From Symsagittifera roscoffensis (Eukaryota > Xenacoelomorpha > Acoela > Convolutidae): a stretch of DNA of 64,000 nucleotides. The notes below the pieces were generated by a model. That model was not told the DNA's origin. It searched no databases and saw nothing but the letters and a program-made list of their open reading frames with translations. The stretch spans positions 30,420,776-30,484,775 of the forward strand of contig NC_087069.1 of assembly GCF_963678635.1 (NCBI RefSeq), written 5' to 3'. Within the stretch, counting starts at the first letter, position 1, and each line of letters begins with the position of its first letter. The position numbers and the translations under genes are program-made. Shown piece after piece: positions 52,621 to 64,000 of this stretch.

Positions 52621-52632
52621 GGTTGATTTCAG

Positions 52633-52894
52633 TTATAATCTAAACTGTGGAGTTTTCGTGGCTGTTGTGCTGAAGGGCACTTTGGCAGAGAAGCACGGTC
52701 TGAGGGTGAGAGATCTGTTGATAGAAGTGAACGGAAGGGATTTCAGGTCAATCAGTTTCCAAGAAGCCCATAATTATCTCAAGTCACATGTGAAACTAGA
52801 ACTACTGGTGCGAAATTTCCCGGCTGGATTTGAGACAACTCTGCTGTACGAGAAGTCTCCTGATACATCTAGAAGATGGGTCGCCTCCCGTTAG
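52633..52894 (+). CDS. PDZD11: PDZD11-like protein, exon 2 (PDZ domain)
   Basis: From the AG acceptor at 52631-52632 to the TAG at 52892. It encodes residues 188-274: YNLNCGVFVAVVLKGT (second and third strands), AEKHGLRVRDLLIEVNG, a helix SISFQEAHNYLKS and the last strand LELLVRNFPAG, then a short polar tail. In PDZ class I domains the first residue of the second helix is His (as in vertebrate PDZD11); here it is Phe, which suggests different C-terminal ligand preference (inference). The tail is longer than in vertebrates by about 20 residues. Joined to exon 1 the reading is continuous. Confidence 0.85.
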
Positions 52895-53174
52895 AACTCA
52901 AACTGAATTCCTAATGTTCCACTCGTTGTGATTCCTACATATCAGTGACAGAGGTGCTAGGTCAATAAGACGACGGGACTTTACGCCGAAGAGATCTCAG
53001 ATAAAATTTCAAACTTTTCTATTGCATCAAAGCATTGCTAAAATACGTTTTCTCTCTACTAGCTGATCCGTTTTTTCGAGGCAATTTTGAAATGATTAAC
53101 TTCTAAACTGAAAAGTTGAGTGTAAATTGTGCTATTTGCTGAAACATTCTTTTCTTTCTTAAAACAATAATAAA
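52895..53174 (+). other. PDZD11: Probable 3' UTR with polyadenylation signal
   Basis: An AATAAA hexamer lies at 53169-53174, about 275 nt after the stop, in an AT-rich context. It would serve as the poly(A) signal; alternative hexamers exist further on. Confidence 0.4.
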
Positions 53175-55480
53175 AATGAGTAAAACAGCAAATTACGTGG
53201 TTTTAGCCTACGATTTCTCGCATTTTTCCAAAATTTTTGGCCTGAAGTCCTGAATTGCAATTCGACGTGAAGTCCCGTCGGCTTGGTTTCCGCCACCCCA
53301 TGCACAGTCAAGCATTTTACAATGTTTTGTTTGTTAATTTAAATTAGAATTTAGTGCAAATTATTATTTGTAAAATTGTTTCCTTAATATTTGTGAACTG
53401 ACTCATAATTTACAATTTTTACACTGAAAGTGTATTGTAATCAGGACTAGGCTTTTTCTCCGTAAACATATTTTACACATAATTTTCCTCTTCTTTTCGA
53501 GTCCTGGTCGTTTTGTCAGCGAAGGTTTGAAAAAGGAATTGATTTTTTAGATTTTTGATATCTTTTTTGAGTTTTCAAAAAAGAATTATTTTATTCTTTT
53601 TAGAATTCATTGACATTTTAAATTTTTAAAAAAGGCTATGTATATGCTGGCGAGAGGTGTGTCTTTATGCATACTTTTTTCCAACCTAACTCGCAAATGA
53701 AAAGGCTCTTTTGGCGGCATTTTTGCTTCAATGCAAAGCTTGGGCAATCAAGTAACCTCTGTAGCTGCTTCATTCTTTGGTGGCTAGTTTTAAAAAAAGT
53801 TTCAGTTGACTTGGCGCAGATACGAGGATGTTCTAGTGTAGAAGCAGCAAATTGTAGGGTTGTTTGGTGGCAGCTTTGCTGCTTAGAATTGGCTGTTTAT
53901 TAACATCTCTAGCTGCTGTGTTTGTTGGTGGCATTAGAGTTCTTCCAAGCTACAGTGGCAAAGACGGGAGAAGGTGAGTATTCTCCAGTGCGGGGTTACA
54001 TTCCGGCACAAGAGTAAACTTTTTATTCTTACTTCACCTATTCTGTCATTGCTTCACTTTTTGAATCAGCCCAGTGTAATGTAAAGTCTTTTCTTTTTTC
54101 AATCAAAATCCCAAATTTTAGTGAAATCTTTGTTTGATACTTAATCAGAGAAAACAATGCGTATAGATCTCGCCCCCTCGAAAATTTTCTGCGCAACTGA
54201 AAATTCACTACGCAACAGACATCGTGACGTATAAAAGTTTTTAAAAACCTCCCTTTTTGCACGCGGAATCCGGAACATGGAAATTTGGAGAATCCTCATT
54301 GTGGCAATTTGAAAAGTCGGGAACCAATCTTGGGAGTTTTGATTACAATGTAAAATTGTAAGTGGGGATCCGGTTTACACCTGAATTTTAGGTATGGTAT
54401 GTATACCGCTGCACAAAATATCAGCGTATATTTGATCTCGAATTTTCCGCTAAATCACTAGCACTCAAAAACTTACTCCGCCCCAGGCAGGATACTGGTA
54501 GTGGTACTCTACGAAGTGCGGTATTGTAAAAAATGCTAGTTCCTGGTCTTTTATTCACGATTTTGTTTTCATACTAGCCGTTTTTTGCTAGTAATTCTAC
54601 GGTTTTTGGGACATACCTGAAATCGTGAACATTCTACCTGAAATTATTCTACCTGAGGGGTATATTTCCACGACCCAAGAGTTGCCGGAACGATGTGAAA
54701 TCAAATTTTATTGATGTGCAGACTAATCCAAAATTTCGTGTCAAAATTAAGATGTGTTTTCAGGTTTTTGCACTGAACAAAATAACAACTTTTGTATAAA
54801 AAAGCAGTTGATGTCGCACAGTTTTTAAAGAAGTTTCAGTTGAAAAACATCTTTTTAGATTACTCCGTTTACGGGATATAGATTTTGTGTAAATATCTGG
54901 TTATCGACGTAAAATATAATTGCACTGAACAACTCATTACCGACATAAAAATTGATAACCGAAGAAAACCACGAAAAATTTGACTTCTAAAAATATTAAC
55001 AATTAAAAGTATTCACGTCTGTTTTTGAGTTAAGTTTACAAAAAAAAAGCTATGAAGTTGAAAAGCGAAGCCGTTGAATAAGCGCAATAGTTTTGTTCAA
55101 TTTTTTTCTTGTTCAATGGCACGTCAAAATTACAATACCAGAATTATCATTGAGCATCATTGATTTTGAGAACAGCAACAGATTTATGAATATGTTTTTT
55201 TTTTGTAAAAATGAGTAAAATAAACTAGTTATTGTTGTTCAAAAAAGCTGCTAACATTTTGACCTTTAACTGTACTCTTTCAACGTTTCAACGCCATATC
55301 AGACAAAACTAACCCAAACACAGAAGTGACCGAAGTGTTTTTTTTAATTTGAGCACGCCATAGGAAGTAAAACGAATTGAGCAAGCGTCTATTAGAACAA
55401 ACTTATAGTGACTTGAATAAACTCCAAACAATTCAAACAAAAACTAAAAAACCAGAAATGCCTCGATAAAATTATCAAAA
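53175..55480. other. AT-rich DNA, nothing assigned
   Basis: Frames at 53667-53903 and 54038-54262 are Cys/Phe-rich and look random. No repeat partner or domain seen. 53265-53290 has a 15-nt inverted match (CGTGAAGTCCCGTCG) to 52970-52985. Confidence 0.4.
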
Positions 55481-55839
55481 ATTTTTCAAATGAAGCGTTC
55501 AACTAGATACGACTTTATTGAGGTCGCGAAACTTCGTGGCGTGAAGCGTTTCACCGCATATTCACATCTTGAATATTGTGAGCCTTGGCCGAAGCTTAAA
55601 TTAGCCAAGGGGCGAGGTACTAATACAGAAAATGAAATATCGATTTGGCAAAAATAGAAAATGAAATATCGATTTGGTAATTGAAAAATTGAAAGAAACA
55701 CTTTTTTTGCTTGAAGGAATTGAGTGTCAAAACTCATCAACATTTCCTGTTGAAAACCGCAAGTTCGGATCAATGTTTATCAGACAACAACATCTTGGAC
55801 AATAACATTGCGAGTTTTTGCAATTTCGACAAGGGTTGA
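55481..55839. other. Region left of the direct repeat, unassigned
   Basis: It contains a 24-nt tandem duplication (GAAAATGAAATATCGATTTGG at 55629 and 55658). No domain found in the 95-residue minus frame. Confidence 0.35.
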
Positions 55840-56598
55840 TGACCAAATTCAAATTTGAGATGGCAGTTCCTGGTTTGATGACATTGAAAAGTACTGAGTT
55901 ACAACCCAAAGCTGATGGTGGAGTTAGCCATGTCAAGTTGGAATGCTTGTCAATGTTGCTAATTTCGTAGCTCCCAGCGGTGAAATGCGAGCTGGTAGAA
56001 AATTTTGCTTGACCGGCATGAGAAAATGCAGGGTTTCTAGGATGAATATAGCTCAGAAAGCAGTGTCGCAAAAGGTTGCGAAGTTTGGCGAGTCAAAATA
56101 TTAAAAATTGTTTTTACTTTTGCGCTGAAATAAAAGGTATATTATTCAAACTCATTGCACTCAAACGCCCAAGCCTCTTTTCTGGAGTTTCCAGTGTTTT
56201 TTGTGGCTCACTCGTTTTTTCCGCCACAATCCCTACCCCCATATTTTCGATACAAAAATAAAAAATTTTGGCTTTGAAATTGACTCATGCTAAATTTGTG
56301 AACAAAATCAAGTATGTTAGAATTTTATCTGGCTCGTAGGTTTGTCAAATTTACAAAGTTAAAATTATACCGAACCTTAAAGAAAATGTCTGTTTTTGCT
56401 TTTTGACACACTAAGGATAGAGCCTTACAGATACAATAGCATTACACATATAAAACAGTTCAACATACAGAATTGCTTTTCGTTTAGGGGTTTAGGTTAA
56501 TGCCAAACAAACGCAACACTTCACCCTACACAAGAAAGAGCATAAAGAGTAAAAATCATTTTAAAACTATTAGATATCTTTCAATCAACAATCCTTAG
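55840..56598 (+). repeat. ~755-bp direct repeat of element J, left copy
   Basis: Repeated at 63200-63948 with few differences (one local replacement at about 56467-56489). It could be an LTR, but the last 200 nt read as protein-like frame (MPNKRNTSPYTRKSIK) continuing toward the RT, and no primer-binding site follows. A segmental copy of the element is at least as likely. Confidence 0.85.
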
Positions 56599-57085
56599 TG
56601 AAGGACTATCCATTAATAAAATTAAAAATGATTTAACACGAAACACAGAATAGTTCGAAAAAAGTTCTTTTTTAAACCAACCTTTCAAATCTCAAAATGT
56701 ACACTGATAAACAACAATATATTCTGACAACGTTAAATTTTCAACATTCTTAGTTTAATCAGCCAGAATTTGAAAAATGAGCAGAATTATTATTAAAAAA
56801 TCTCATAGTTTATGCAACATCAAAATTTGATGTTGGAAATTTCAGTCACTACTACACATTTTACTTAAGCCAGACGCAGTTTACAAAAAACAACGCCCAA
56901 GAAAAGTTCCAATATACTTGTAAGACAAAGTAAACAGACTTTTTGACATTCTAGAACAATATGAAACTAACTCACCAGTAAACAAAAAACAGCAATCCAA
57001 AAAAAACACATTTATAAATCTAGTTTTTTTTCTATCTAAAAGAGAATCACTCAAATTCGTTCTAGATGCACGTTATTTGAACTCT
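56599..57085 (+). pseudogene. Element J: upstream of RT, eroded
   Basis: Forward frames with stops read a lysine-rich stretch, then KPDAVYKKQRPRKVPIYL and KRESLKFVLDARYLNSLIDE. This is the N-terminal fingers region of a Gypsy-like RT. No gag is recognised between the repeat and this region. Confidence 0.5.
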
Positions 57086-57089
57086 CTAA

Positions 57090-57491
57090 TTGATGAATCA
57101 AATTGCAATTGGCAATAGAAATGCAATAGAACCAATACAAATAATACTCACAAGAATAAATGGACACTATTATACCTTCGCAGATATGAATAGTGCGTAT
57201 AATCAAAAGCCATTAGACGAGCATTCATGTCGACTGACACAATTTGTTATTGGAAAACAACAACACGAAATTCAAAGACTACTTTCCGGCTTATCTATGC
57301 GACCAGCACACTTTTCTGCTTTTATAAGAACGAACTTTAGGCCACTAATTGTAAGTAAAAACATGAATACATATTTGACGATGTTTTCGTACAATCACAA
57401 AGAAAACGAAAAAAATGTTCAAAGTTATAGACAAATACCACCAATTCATGTTAGAAAAAGAAACAAGACAGAACGATTTTGGAGCTTCTAG
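57090..57491 (+). pseudogene. Element J: reverse transcriptase fragment
   Basis: A 133-residue frame has YYTFADMNSAYNQKPLDEHS, the motif A region of Ty3/Gypsy-type RTs (D-x-x-S-A-Y-x-Q, with Met for Leu), then LLSGLSMRPAHFSAFI (motif B, F/YGLSxAPAxF). Motif C should follow around 57380; it reads TYLTMFSY, so the usual Y-x-D-D is destroyed. Stop at 57489, then more RT-like sequence to about 57650. Confidence 0.7.
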
Positions 57492-58141
57492 AACGATTTT
57501 AGAGCCCCAGATAAATCACACTTTTTCTTCACTCGTGTAATTTTTTTGGACATATTTTTGAAGGCATCACAATAACATCATTAAAATCCCAAGTCGATGC
57601 AATTTTAAAACTCCAACCACCATCCAATAAAAAGAAAGTCTAAGAATTCCTTGGAATGCTAAACTTTTAAAGTAAATTTGTTTATTTGATGCAACTATAT
57701 CTCAGACCAATCAACAACATTCTTAGACAACAAAATAATTTTGAATGGACCTTAGAACATCAGAAAAGCTTTGATGAAATTAGAACCCTTATCTCAGAAC
57801 AAAATTCAAATACAATTCCAGAGTCAAATCAAGCATTCTACGCTACGTTCGATGCTTTCAATTTTAAAATCGGTGCAAGTTTTTTACAATCTCATCAAGG
57901 AACCAATTAAATGAACCTTATATCAGCATATTCAAGATTTTTCACACAAGCAGAATTCAGACTCTCCACACTTATGAGAGAATGTACAATTATCATACAT
58001 GCATTAACAGAATATGAACTCTTAAAACTTGGATCTAGCATCCAACAGTTGTTTACAGATCATAAGCCAAAAGTTTCTTTTATTTACACAAATCCAAATC
58101 TAATCCTAATCATAAAAAATACAGACTTCAATTCATTTTAG
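57492..58141 (+). pseudogene. Element J: RT connection and RNase H
   Basis: Frames at 57686-57910 and 57911-58141. The first has LYLRPINNILRQQNNFEWT and EHQKSFDEIRTLI (connection), then FYATFDAFNFKIGASFLQS with the first RNase H Asp (DA-x-x-x-x-IGA). The second has LMRECTIIIHALTEYE with the Glu, and LFTDHKPK with a TDHKP motif. Only one stop separates the two. The order and motifs are those of Ty3/Gypsy Pol. Confidence 0.7.
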
Positions 58142-58840
58142 TGAAATTCTAAACCAAGATTTAGTTTGGAAATCAGTCAAAAACCTTGCTTTACGAGACA
58201 CACTTAGTCTAAATACATCACTCGAACTACTTGCATGAAAAACATCTTAAAATACCGCAAAATAAAAAATTCTTTCTCGCAAAACACGATTAGTATGTAA
58301 ATACGCAGTAAAAATTGACTCCAATATCAAATAGGATAATTAACTTATTAAACTTTACACTTCATCTAGATTGCCAAAACAACCACTAAGAAGAAGATTT
58401 ATAAAAAAAAGATACATTGAAACCAATACCATATTCATCATGGATAAAAATAACACACAACTGAAAGCCTAACAACAAAAATCACAACGAAATAAATCCT
58501 TTCTCTTAATAGAAAAAGAAAACCTAACTGACAAAATAACTTCATCCCGAATCAAAACTAAAATACACAATCAACAAAAGCTTTGATATACAAGACCTAC
58601 TAGATAAAATTCCTCTATCAAAGAACGAAATTCAAAATTTTTTTCTCCCAACAGAGCATTATCACCTACAAAAGTACCCTGTTTACCACTAAGATTAAAG
58701 CTAAGAGTTATTCACATATCTATTTCGTTGAACACAAAAGGACTTGTAGGATCAGAAAAGACATTTTAATTTCACTCAAAAATTCTAATTTCCAAATGCA
58801 CCAATTTGAATAAAAGTACTTTGCAATGACTGTATTACAT
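58142..58840 (+). pseudogene. Element J: eroded spacer to integrase
   Basis: Stops in all frames; no motif. It corresponds to the RNase H to integrase linker. Confidence 0.35.
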
Positions 58841-59310
58841 GCCAGTTAAATAAACATTTTCCAAAACAAAAACAGATAGTAGAAAAACAAGACTTCAAAG
58901 GACAAACTTTATATTTCAACCATAGAATCTCATTTGATACAAAAGGACCTAAATTCCCCTCTTCAGAAGGAAATTCCTTTATAATGGTAGTAGTAGATGC
59001 TTTTACAAATTATATTGCACCCAACCTTGTATCCTATTTTAACGCTTAAAACGCATACACAACACGTTAGGAACACTGGATAGCAAGTTTTGGACTACCT
59101 GATGTCCTGGTAACAGACATTGGAACAGAATTCAAAAGCAATGAAATAGATAACCTATGTCCTCTTTTTAGTATGAAACATAAACCTAAAACATCACATG
59201 CCCCATGGGCAAATGAACTAGTCGAAGACATAAACTGTTCCCTAAAAAAACCTTCGATGTATACTAAACGGAAACGATCAAAACTGCACCGAATGGTCAT
59301 GAGATAAAAA
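58841..59310 (+). pseudogene. Element J: integrase zinc finger end and core
   Basis: Forward translation gives CITCQLNKHFPKQ (C-x2-C end of the HHCC finger), FDTKGPKFPSS (first Asp), FIMVVVDAFTNYI, then FGLPDVLVTDIGTEFKSNEI (second Asp), and HAPWANELVEDINCSLKK with the catalytic Glu. Stops at 59048 and 59055 separate the two halves. D-D-E residues all survive but the frame does not. Confidence 0.65.
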
Positions 59311-60959
59311 ACTATTCTAATGAGATAACAACATATAATTATCGGATAGCAACATCGTTTGGACTATCACCATTTGAATTGGTTTTTAAGCAAAAACCAC
59401 GAAAGAATAATGATCATTGTTGACAAAAACTAATGATCAAAATGCAATATTTCAATATTTTATCATCTACCACAAGCACCCGAAATTATTCTTAACGAAA
59501 AATCAAAAAAAAAACAGAAAAATCTCCAAAACAAATAGTTAAAAACAAATAATTAATCGCAAAAAGAACGACAAATATTTAATACCTGAAATAGAAGAAA
59601 AATCTCAACAACGCCAATCATCTCGACTTATGAACCGAGAAATGATTATAAAGTTTTTATCCCACAATCTAAAATACTAAATAAAGTCAAATTCTAACAA
59701 CCCTCTGGCTATTTAAAATCTTCAACATATTTTCTATTCATCTAAAAAAATTCTGGCACAAATATAAATCCAATTTCTTTTTCAGAACTAAATCAATTCA
59801 AAACCAACCAATCAAATCACTGGATCTATAACTCTAGAACTTGATCAATAAATCTAACTTCAACACGTCCAGCTCAAAAATAACTACTGCCCTCACGATT
59901 GACAATTTAAACGAATATTGTATAAAAGTTACAACCCTTTTCTATCAATCAAAACAAAAGTGAACAATTTTGTCTCAATTTATACCTCCAGTATCACCAA
60001 GAGGAAAAAATTAAAATAAACTGAAGACAAAATCTGAACTGATCACCTAGACTAAGACACTCTACCTCCCAAAAACCCCTAATCATCCCACAAATAAAAA
60101 CATGAAATAAAAAATTAATACCTAAACACCCACCTTTATACCAAAAAGTCTTCATATTCAACCCACTTGACAAAAATCAATAAACAATCCATCCCACTTA
60201 ATTTCAACTTCGAAGAAAAATAAAAAAACTAATTGGATAAAGCAAATCAATTTTCAAATGCTTTTTTTCCAACTCAGTTAAACGAAGTAATGAAATATTT
60301 TTTTTCAAACTTTCTTTCAATCTGTTCAATACTTCTCCCATTTACCACCTAGTCAGGTACAATACTGAACAATTTCCTAAATGATGCGAAGCTTACTTAG
60401 GGAAAAAGCCTTTTTTTTTTATCGTAATTTTTCTTATCTCACCAGTTTCTCTAATTCTGACAATTGATGAGTGTATAAAAAAAGCAAAAATTGCTTCGAT
60501 GTTAGCAACAGTTTTAATTATTATTTTTGCTGAAAAATATTATAAAGAAGACAGACTTAAGTAAAACAAAATTAATTGAAGTAAAGTTCAAAATTGCTGA
60601 TCAAAACCCTTTTAAGGATTCCCCTCCTACAAACTCAAATAAAGGCCCCGCAACAACACCTACATCCAGCTAAACGAATCATCTCCAATCATCTACTTGT
60701 TTCTCACATGTAGAAAACCCATACACCTTTGAAAAAAGACACGCAGCAGTATCCGAATCATTGATACCAGCCAATTGTCAAGCAAACCTATATGAACCAC
60801 AATACAAACCAACTTATAAACTTTAGACCTCACTACAACAAGATCTTAACAAAAGAAGACATTTAAGCAAAAAAAAGAAAAATTCTCAACTACACTAGAC
60901 AGACAAATTTTTCACCCTCGAAGCAATATGAATCTAACAACACCAAGAGTTTAAATTAT
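59311..60959. other. Element J: decayed downstream sequence
   Basis: Very AT-rich, no frame over 60 residues. 60418-60465 (a stretch containing TTATCTCACCAGTTTCTC) recurs at 63950-64000, just after the right repeat, so it belongs to the same element. Function not assigned. Confidence 0.4.
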
Positions 60960-61385
60960 ATGCCCTCATCACCATCATCGACCCCTCCAGACCTTTACCG
61001 TAGTACAATACAAAGAACCCTTATATCACTTCAGTTCTTTTCTCAAAAAATTACCCAAAATATTCCGTCGGGTTTTTTGGTTCAACACCAACTTCTGAAT
61101 AAACTCGTGAAATCCTTTGAATCCCCCATTTCATCACAAAAACTTCCACATTGGATGACACAAAACTTTTTGCAAGGTGAACCCAATCCTGTAGATGATC
61201 CACTAGAAACTTCATCAGATACCTCCATACCATTGCCAGAAACCTTATCCCTTCCATCAACACCTTCAGTCACCGATCAAACACCATCAGCTACATTTCC
61301 CCATAACTTTCCAAGTCACATAGATGAAAAACAGCTTGAACTACAAGGCACAAATACAGTTTTACGCTTGAAAAAATACGCTTAG
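60960..61385 (+). pseudogene. Pro/Ser/Thr-rich frame in element J, unknown
   Basis: A true ATG at 60960 opens 141 residues rich in Ser, Pro and Thr, with a helical patch near residues 30-45 (SQKITQNIPSGFLVQHQ). It follows the pol region on the same strand. It could be a late ORF (accessory or Gag-like linker). No transmembrane segment or motif. Confidence 0.35.
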
Positions 61386-62150
61386 AACTTGAAAAAAATA
61401 CGATAGATATACAAAAAAGACCATAAATTATATCACATTTTATAACCCTATTCCAGGACTATCGCACACATGTATCTTTTAATAGTTTTTTTTTCAAAAA
61501 AACGTTTCTTGTTACAGTAAATTTTGGTCCCATAACTCACAAAAACCCTTTCCACCGAACAAAAGCACAAGATCTTGTTACAATTATGATTGTGAAGATC
61601 ACCAACAAAAAACACTTTATAAATATGGCATTGACCAGGTCACACAATGAGAATCTGAACCTCAAGACATTGAGCCAACAACTATAGTAGCTACATTTTA
61701 TTCCAACGCCCGAGCTACAATTCTAACAGGTTATAAACTCACAGGAAAATTTTTTGAAAAGAAAGTACATTGTTCAAAAGTTTCAAATGAAAAAAAAAAC
61801 AGACTCAATCTTGAAATTTTTTAGCAAAATAATATGAAAAGATTATTAAATCTCAACCTTGAAGATTGTAAAAATAAACTCAAACGCTTAAAAACAATTA
61901 CAATTACAATCAAAAATCTTAAACAAGTAAAATGTCACATTTTGTCAGACTCTGCACATCAAGCATAACTTGAACACCACCAAGGTCATATCCAACTAGA
62001 GGATAAACTCCCTTGTCATGGCGCCCACAGACGTTTAACTTATCATTTATTTGATAAAAGTTGAATACCTCATTTTGGAATAAAAAAATCTCCTAAACTG
62101 TAAGGCAGACACAAAAGAATCAGGCTACCAAAAAATAATTTTTTTTTCGA
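61386..62150. other. Decayed AT-rich sequence
   Basis: No open frame over 60 residues. It lies between two late frames of element J; probable eroded coding. Nothing else seen. Confidence 0.35.
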
Positions 62151-62387
62151 TTGGAAAATTTAACTAGAAAAAATACAATTCAAGATTTAACAGACGTTAC
62201 TATATTATATCAAGCCGTTCGCTTCCCTTGCAAAAACGATCAAGGATATTGCAATCTCACTACACTAACGCAGACAACCATAGTTTGGTTCCTTGAAGAC
62301 ACAAGTACCACATTGCAGGTTGCTAAACTTCACGCAAGAATGATAGAATTTCACAAAAAAAAGTTTATAGAATCCTATAACCTTTGA
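62151..62387 (+). pseudogene. 78-residue late frame in element J, unknown
   Basis: Reads ILYQAVRFPCKNDQGYCNL and TTIVWFLEDTSTTLQVAKL. The cysteines and a hydrophobic strand suggest an extracellular-type fold, as in env-like third ORFs of some Gypsy elements, but the evidence is thin. Confidence 0.3.
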
Positions 62388-63199
62388 TAAAATAAACCCA
62401 GACCCAAACACGATTCAATATAATATCATACATGGTATAGAAAATAAATTAACACGTTTTCAGGTTTACTCTGAGACTGAAGTAGCAAGCCAAAACCCCA
62501 AACCACTTTTCAAAACACAAAACTCAGAAATTTTTGTAAAAACACGAAAAAATTTCAACTTAAAAACAGGCAAAGTAATTGTAAACATGCTCGGCCCAAT
62601 AAAAAAGAGAGGAGACAAAAAAATCTTACATACCGGTAGCATTCTCCAGAAATGGAGACATTGGAGAACAAAGTGATAAGCAAAAGCTAGATTACATAAA
62701 AAGCAGAATTTTTCAAGAAATGTCACTTTCCCAATTAGAAACACTGATTCATTTATATGAATTAGAACGAACACAAATACTACAATCTCTCGGTTTAGCG
62801 GTACTAAAAGTACATTACGCAGGATATCTCTTGTCAAGCAACAGCTCTAATTTTTTTGATTACGAGGAAAACATCCTTTAGTGCTACACATAAACTAAAA
62901 ATACACTAAAAACCTTTAACCATTTTTTGTTTTTGGAGACAAGAGGTGCTATCAACGCATGTTTATAATTTATGAAAACAAAAGAATTTTTGTAGTCACC
63001 CTATTACGCTGAAATTTTTTTTTGGGTTACAGTTGTCACACGTGATCTGAAAATAGCCACAATGTAGTACAGCTTAACACAAGCGGAGATAAATTTTATC
63101 TTCTCAATCCATATCCTACCATAATGTCTCCTTTCAAGAAAATCTCACCTGAAAGCATATGTGCAAGGCTCGTAACCAAACTTAGACCTAAAATCGATT
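62388..63199. other. Decayed right part of element J
   Basis: No sense frame of note; the minus-strand frame 62466-62837 looks random. It runs up to the right direct repeat. Confidence 0.35.
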
Positions 63200-63948
63200 T
63201 GACCAAATTCAAAATTGAGATGGCGATTCCTGGTTTGATGACATTGAAAAGAGTACTGAGTTACAACCCAAAGCTGATGGTGGAGTTAGCCATGTCAAGT
63301 TGGAATGCTTGTCAATGTTGCTAATTTCGTAGCTCCCAGCGTTGAAATGCGAGCTGGTAGAAAGTTTTGCTTGACCGGCATGAGAAAATGCAGGGTTTCT
63401 AGGATGAGTATAGCTCAGAAATCAGTGTCGCAAAAGGTTGCGAAGTTTGGCGAGTCAAAATATTAAAAATTGTTTTTACTTTTGCGCTAAAATAAAAGGT
63501 ATATTATTCAAACTCATTCCACTCAAACGCCCAAGCCTCTCTCTGGAGTTTCCAGTGTTTTTTGTGGCTCACTCGTTTTTTCCGCCACAATCCCTACCCC
63601 CATATTTTGGATACAAAAATAAAAAATTTTGGCTTTGAAATTGACTCATGCTAAATTTGTGAACAAAATCAAGTATGTTAGAATTTTATCTGGCTCGTAG
63701 GCTTGTCAAATTTACAAAGTTAAAATTATACCGAACCTTAAAGAAAATGTCTGTTTTTGCTTTTTGACACACTAAGGATAGAGCCTTACAGATACAATAG
63801 CATTACACATATAAAACAGTTCAACATACAGTTGAAGTGGTTTAGGTTAATGCCAAACAAACGCAACACTTCACCCTACACAAGAAAGAGCATAAAGAGA
63901 AAAAATCATTTTAAAACTATTAGATATCTTTCAATCAACAATCCTTAG
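63200..63948 (+). repeat. ~750-bp direct repeat of element J, right copy
   Basis: Partner of 55840-56598, very similar. After it, the sequence does not continue like the left copy but jumps to sequence like 60418-60465. So this is either an LTR followed by coincidental homology or, more likely, the start of a second, internally deleted copy of J cut by the window edge. Confidence 0.85.
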
Positions 63949-64000
63949 TTTTTCTTTTCGTAATTTTTCTCATCTCACCAGTTTCTCTAATTCTGACAAT

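Larger units (their letters stand above)
38612..52632 (+). other. PDZD11: 14.0-kb intron of the PDZD11-like gene
   Basis: Donor G|GTAAGT at 38612; acceptor TTGATTTCAG ending at 52632. Removal joins GG to T (Gly188) and keeps the PDZ domain in frame: DIRGG-YNLNCGVFVA. The intron interrupts the PDZ domain right after the carboxylate-binding loop. It is full of mobile elements, mostly antisense to the gene (D2, G and I). No other exon is needed to complete the domain. Confidence 0.8.

Noticed and set aside
62466-62837. 123-residue minus-strand frame with hydrophobic segments
   Set aside because: Opposite to decayed Lys-rich sense sequence of element J; no motif.

Overview
This is a window of an animal (invertebrate) nuclear genome: AT-rich, intron-bearing, and dominated by decayed retrotransposons. 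There is no operon structure, RNA gene or CRISPR array. The only host gene I can support is a PDZD11-like PDZ-domain gene on the + strand. Exon 1 (38049-38611) and exon 2 (52633-52894) are separated by a 14.0-kb intron packed with mobile elements. The gene family and the mix of Penelope-like, RLE-type non-LTR, APE-type non-LTR, Ty3/Gypsy-like and hAT elements say bilaterian invertebrate; I cannot name the phylum safely.

Layout. 1-190: degenerate short tandem repeat. 968-17216 (+): one very large, decayed Ty3/Gypsy-like element (Element A). It has a Gag with two CCHC knuckles, half a protease, a stub of RT, an integrase C-terminus, then more than 12 kb of accessory reading frames. These include a macro-domain (ADP-ribose-binding) protein inside a 2.04-kb tandem duplication, and an SGNH (GDSL-type) hydrolase. 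A 292-bp-arm palindrome sits at 12.0-12.6 kb. 17.7-25.2 kb: a mosaic of Penelope-like element (PLE) pieces on both strands with LTR-like repeats and recent-looking duplications. 25.3-29.5 kb (+): a better preserved PLE (B3) whose RT is interrupted between motif B and the YVDD motif by a PHD-like zinc finger. 29.8-33.7 kb (+): an RLE-type non-LTR element (C) with PHD-like finger, RT and PD-(D/E)XK-like C-terminus. 33.8-37.6 kb (+): a second RLE-type element (D1) carrying an SGNH hydrolase, a PHD-like finger, a long open RT frame with both catalytic aspartate positions altered, and an endonuclease domain.

Inside the PDZD11 intron: an antisense D-family copy (D2) carrying a 363-bp hAT-type MITE with an 8-bp target duplication, a sense D fragment, an inverted pair of ~500-bp repeats, an antisense LINE (G) broken by one of those repeats and by an internally deleted hAT remnant, a small inverted repeat at 46.1-46.3 kb, and a nearly intact antisense APE-type LINE (I, about 48.4-52.5 kb). 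After the gene, 53-55.5 kb is mostly unassignable AT-rich DNA. 55.8-64 kb holds a second decayed Gypsy-like element (J: RT, RNase H, integrase) bracketed by ~755-bp direct repeats.

The recurring theme is accessory enzymatic and zinc-finger domains carried by unrelated retroelements: macro plus SGNH in Element A, SGNH plus PHD in D1, PHD in C1 and in the PLE. All element frames except the LINE I halves are visibly broken.
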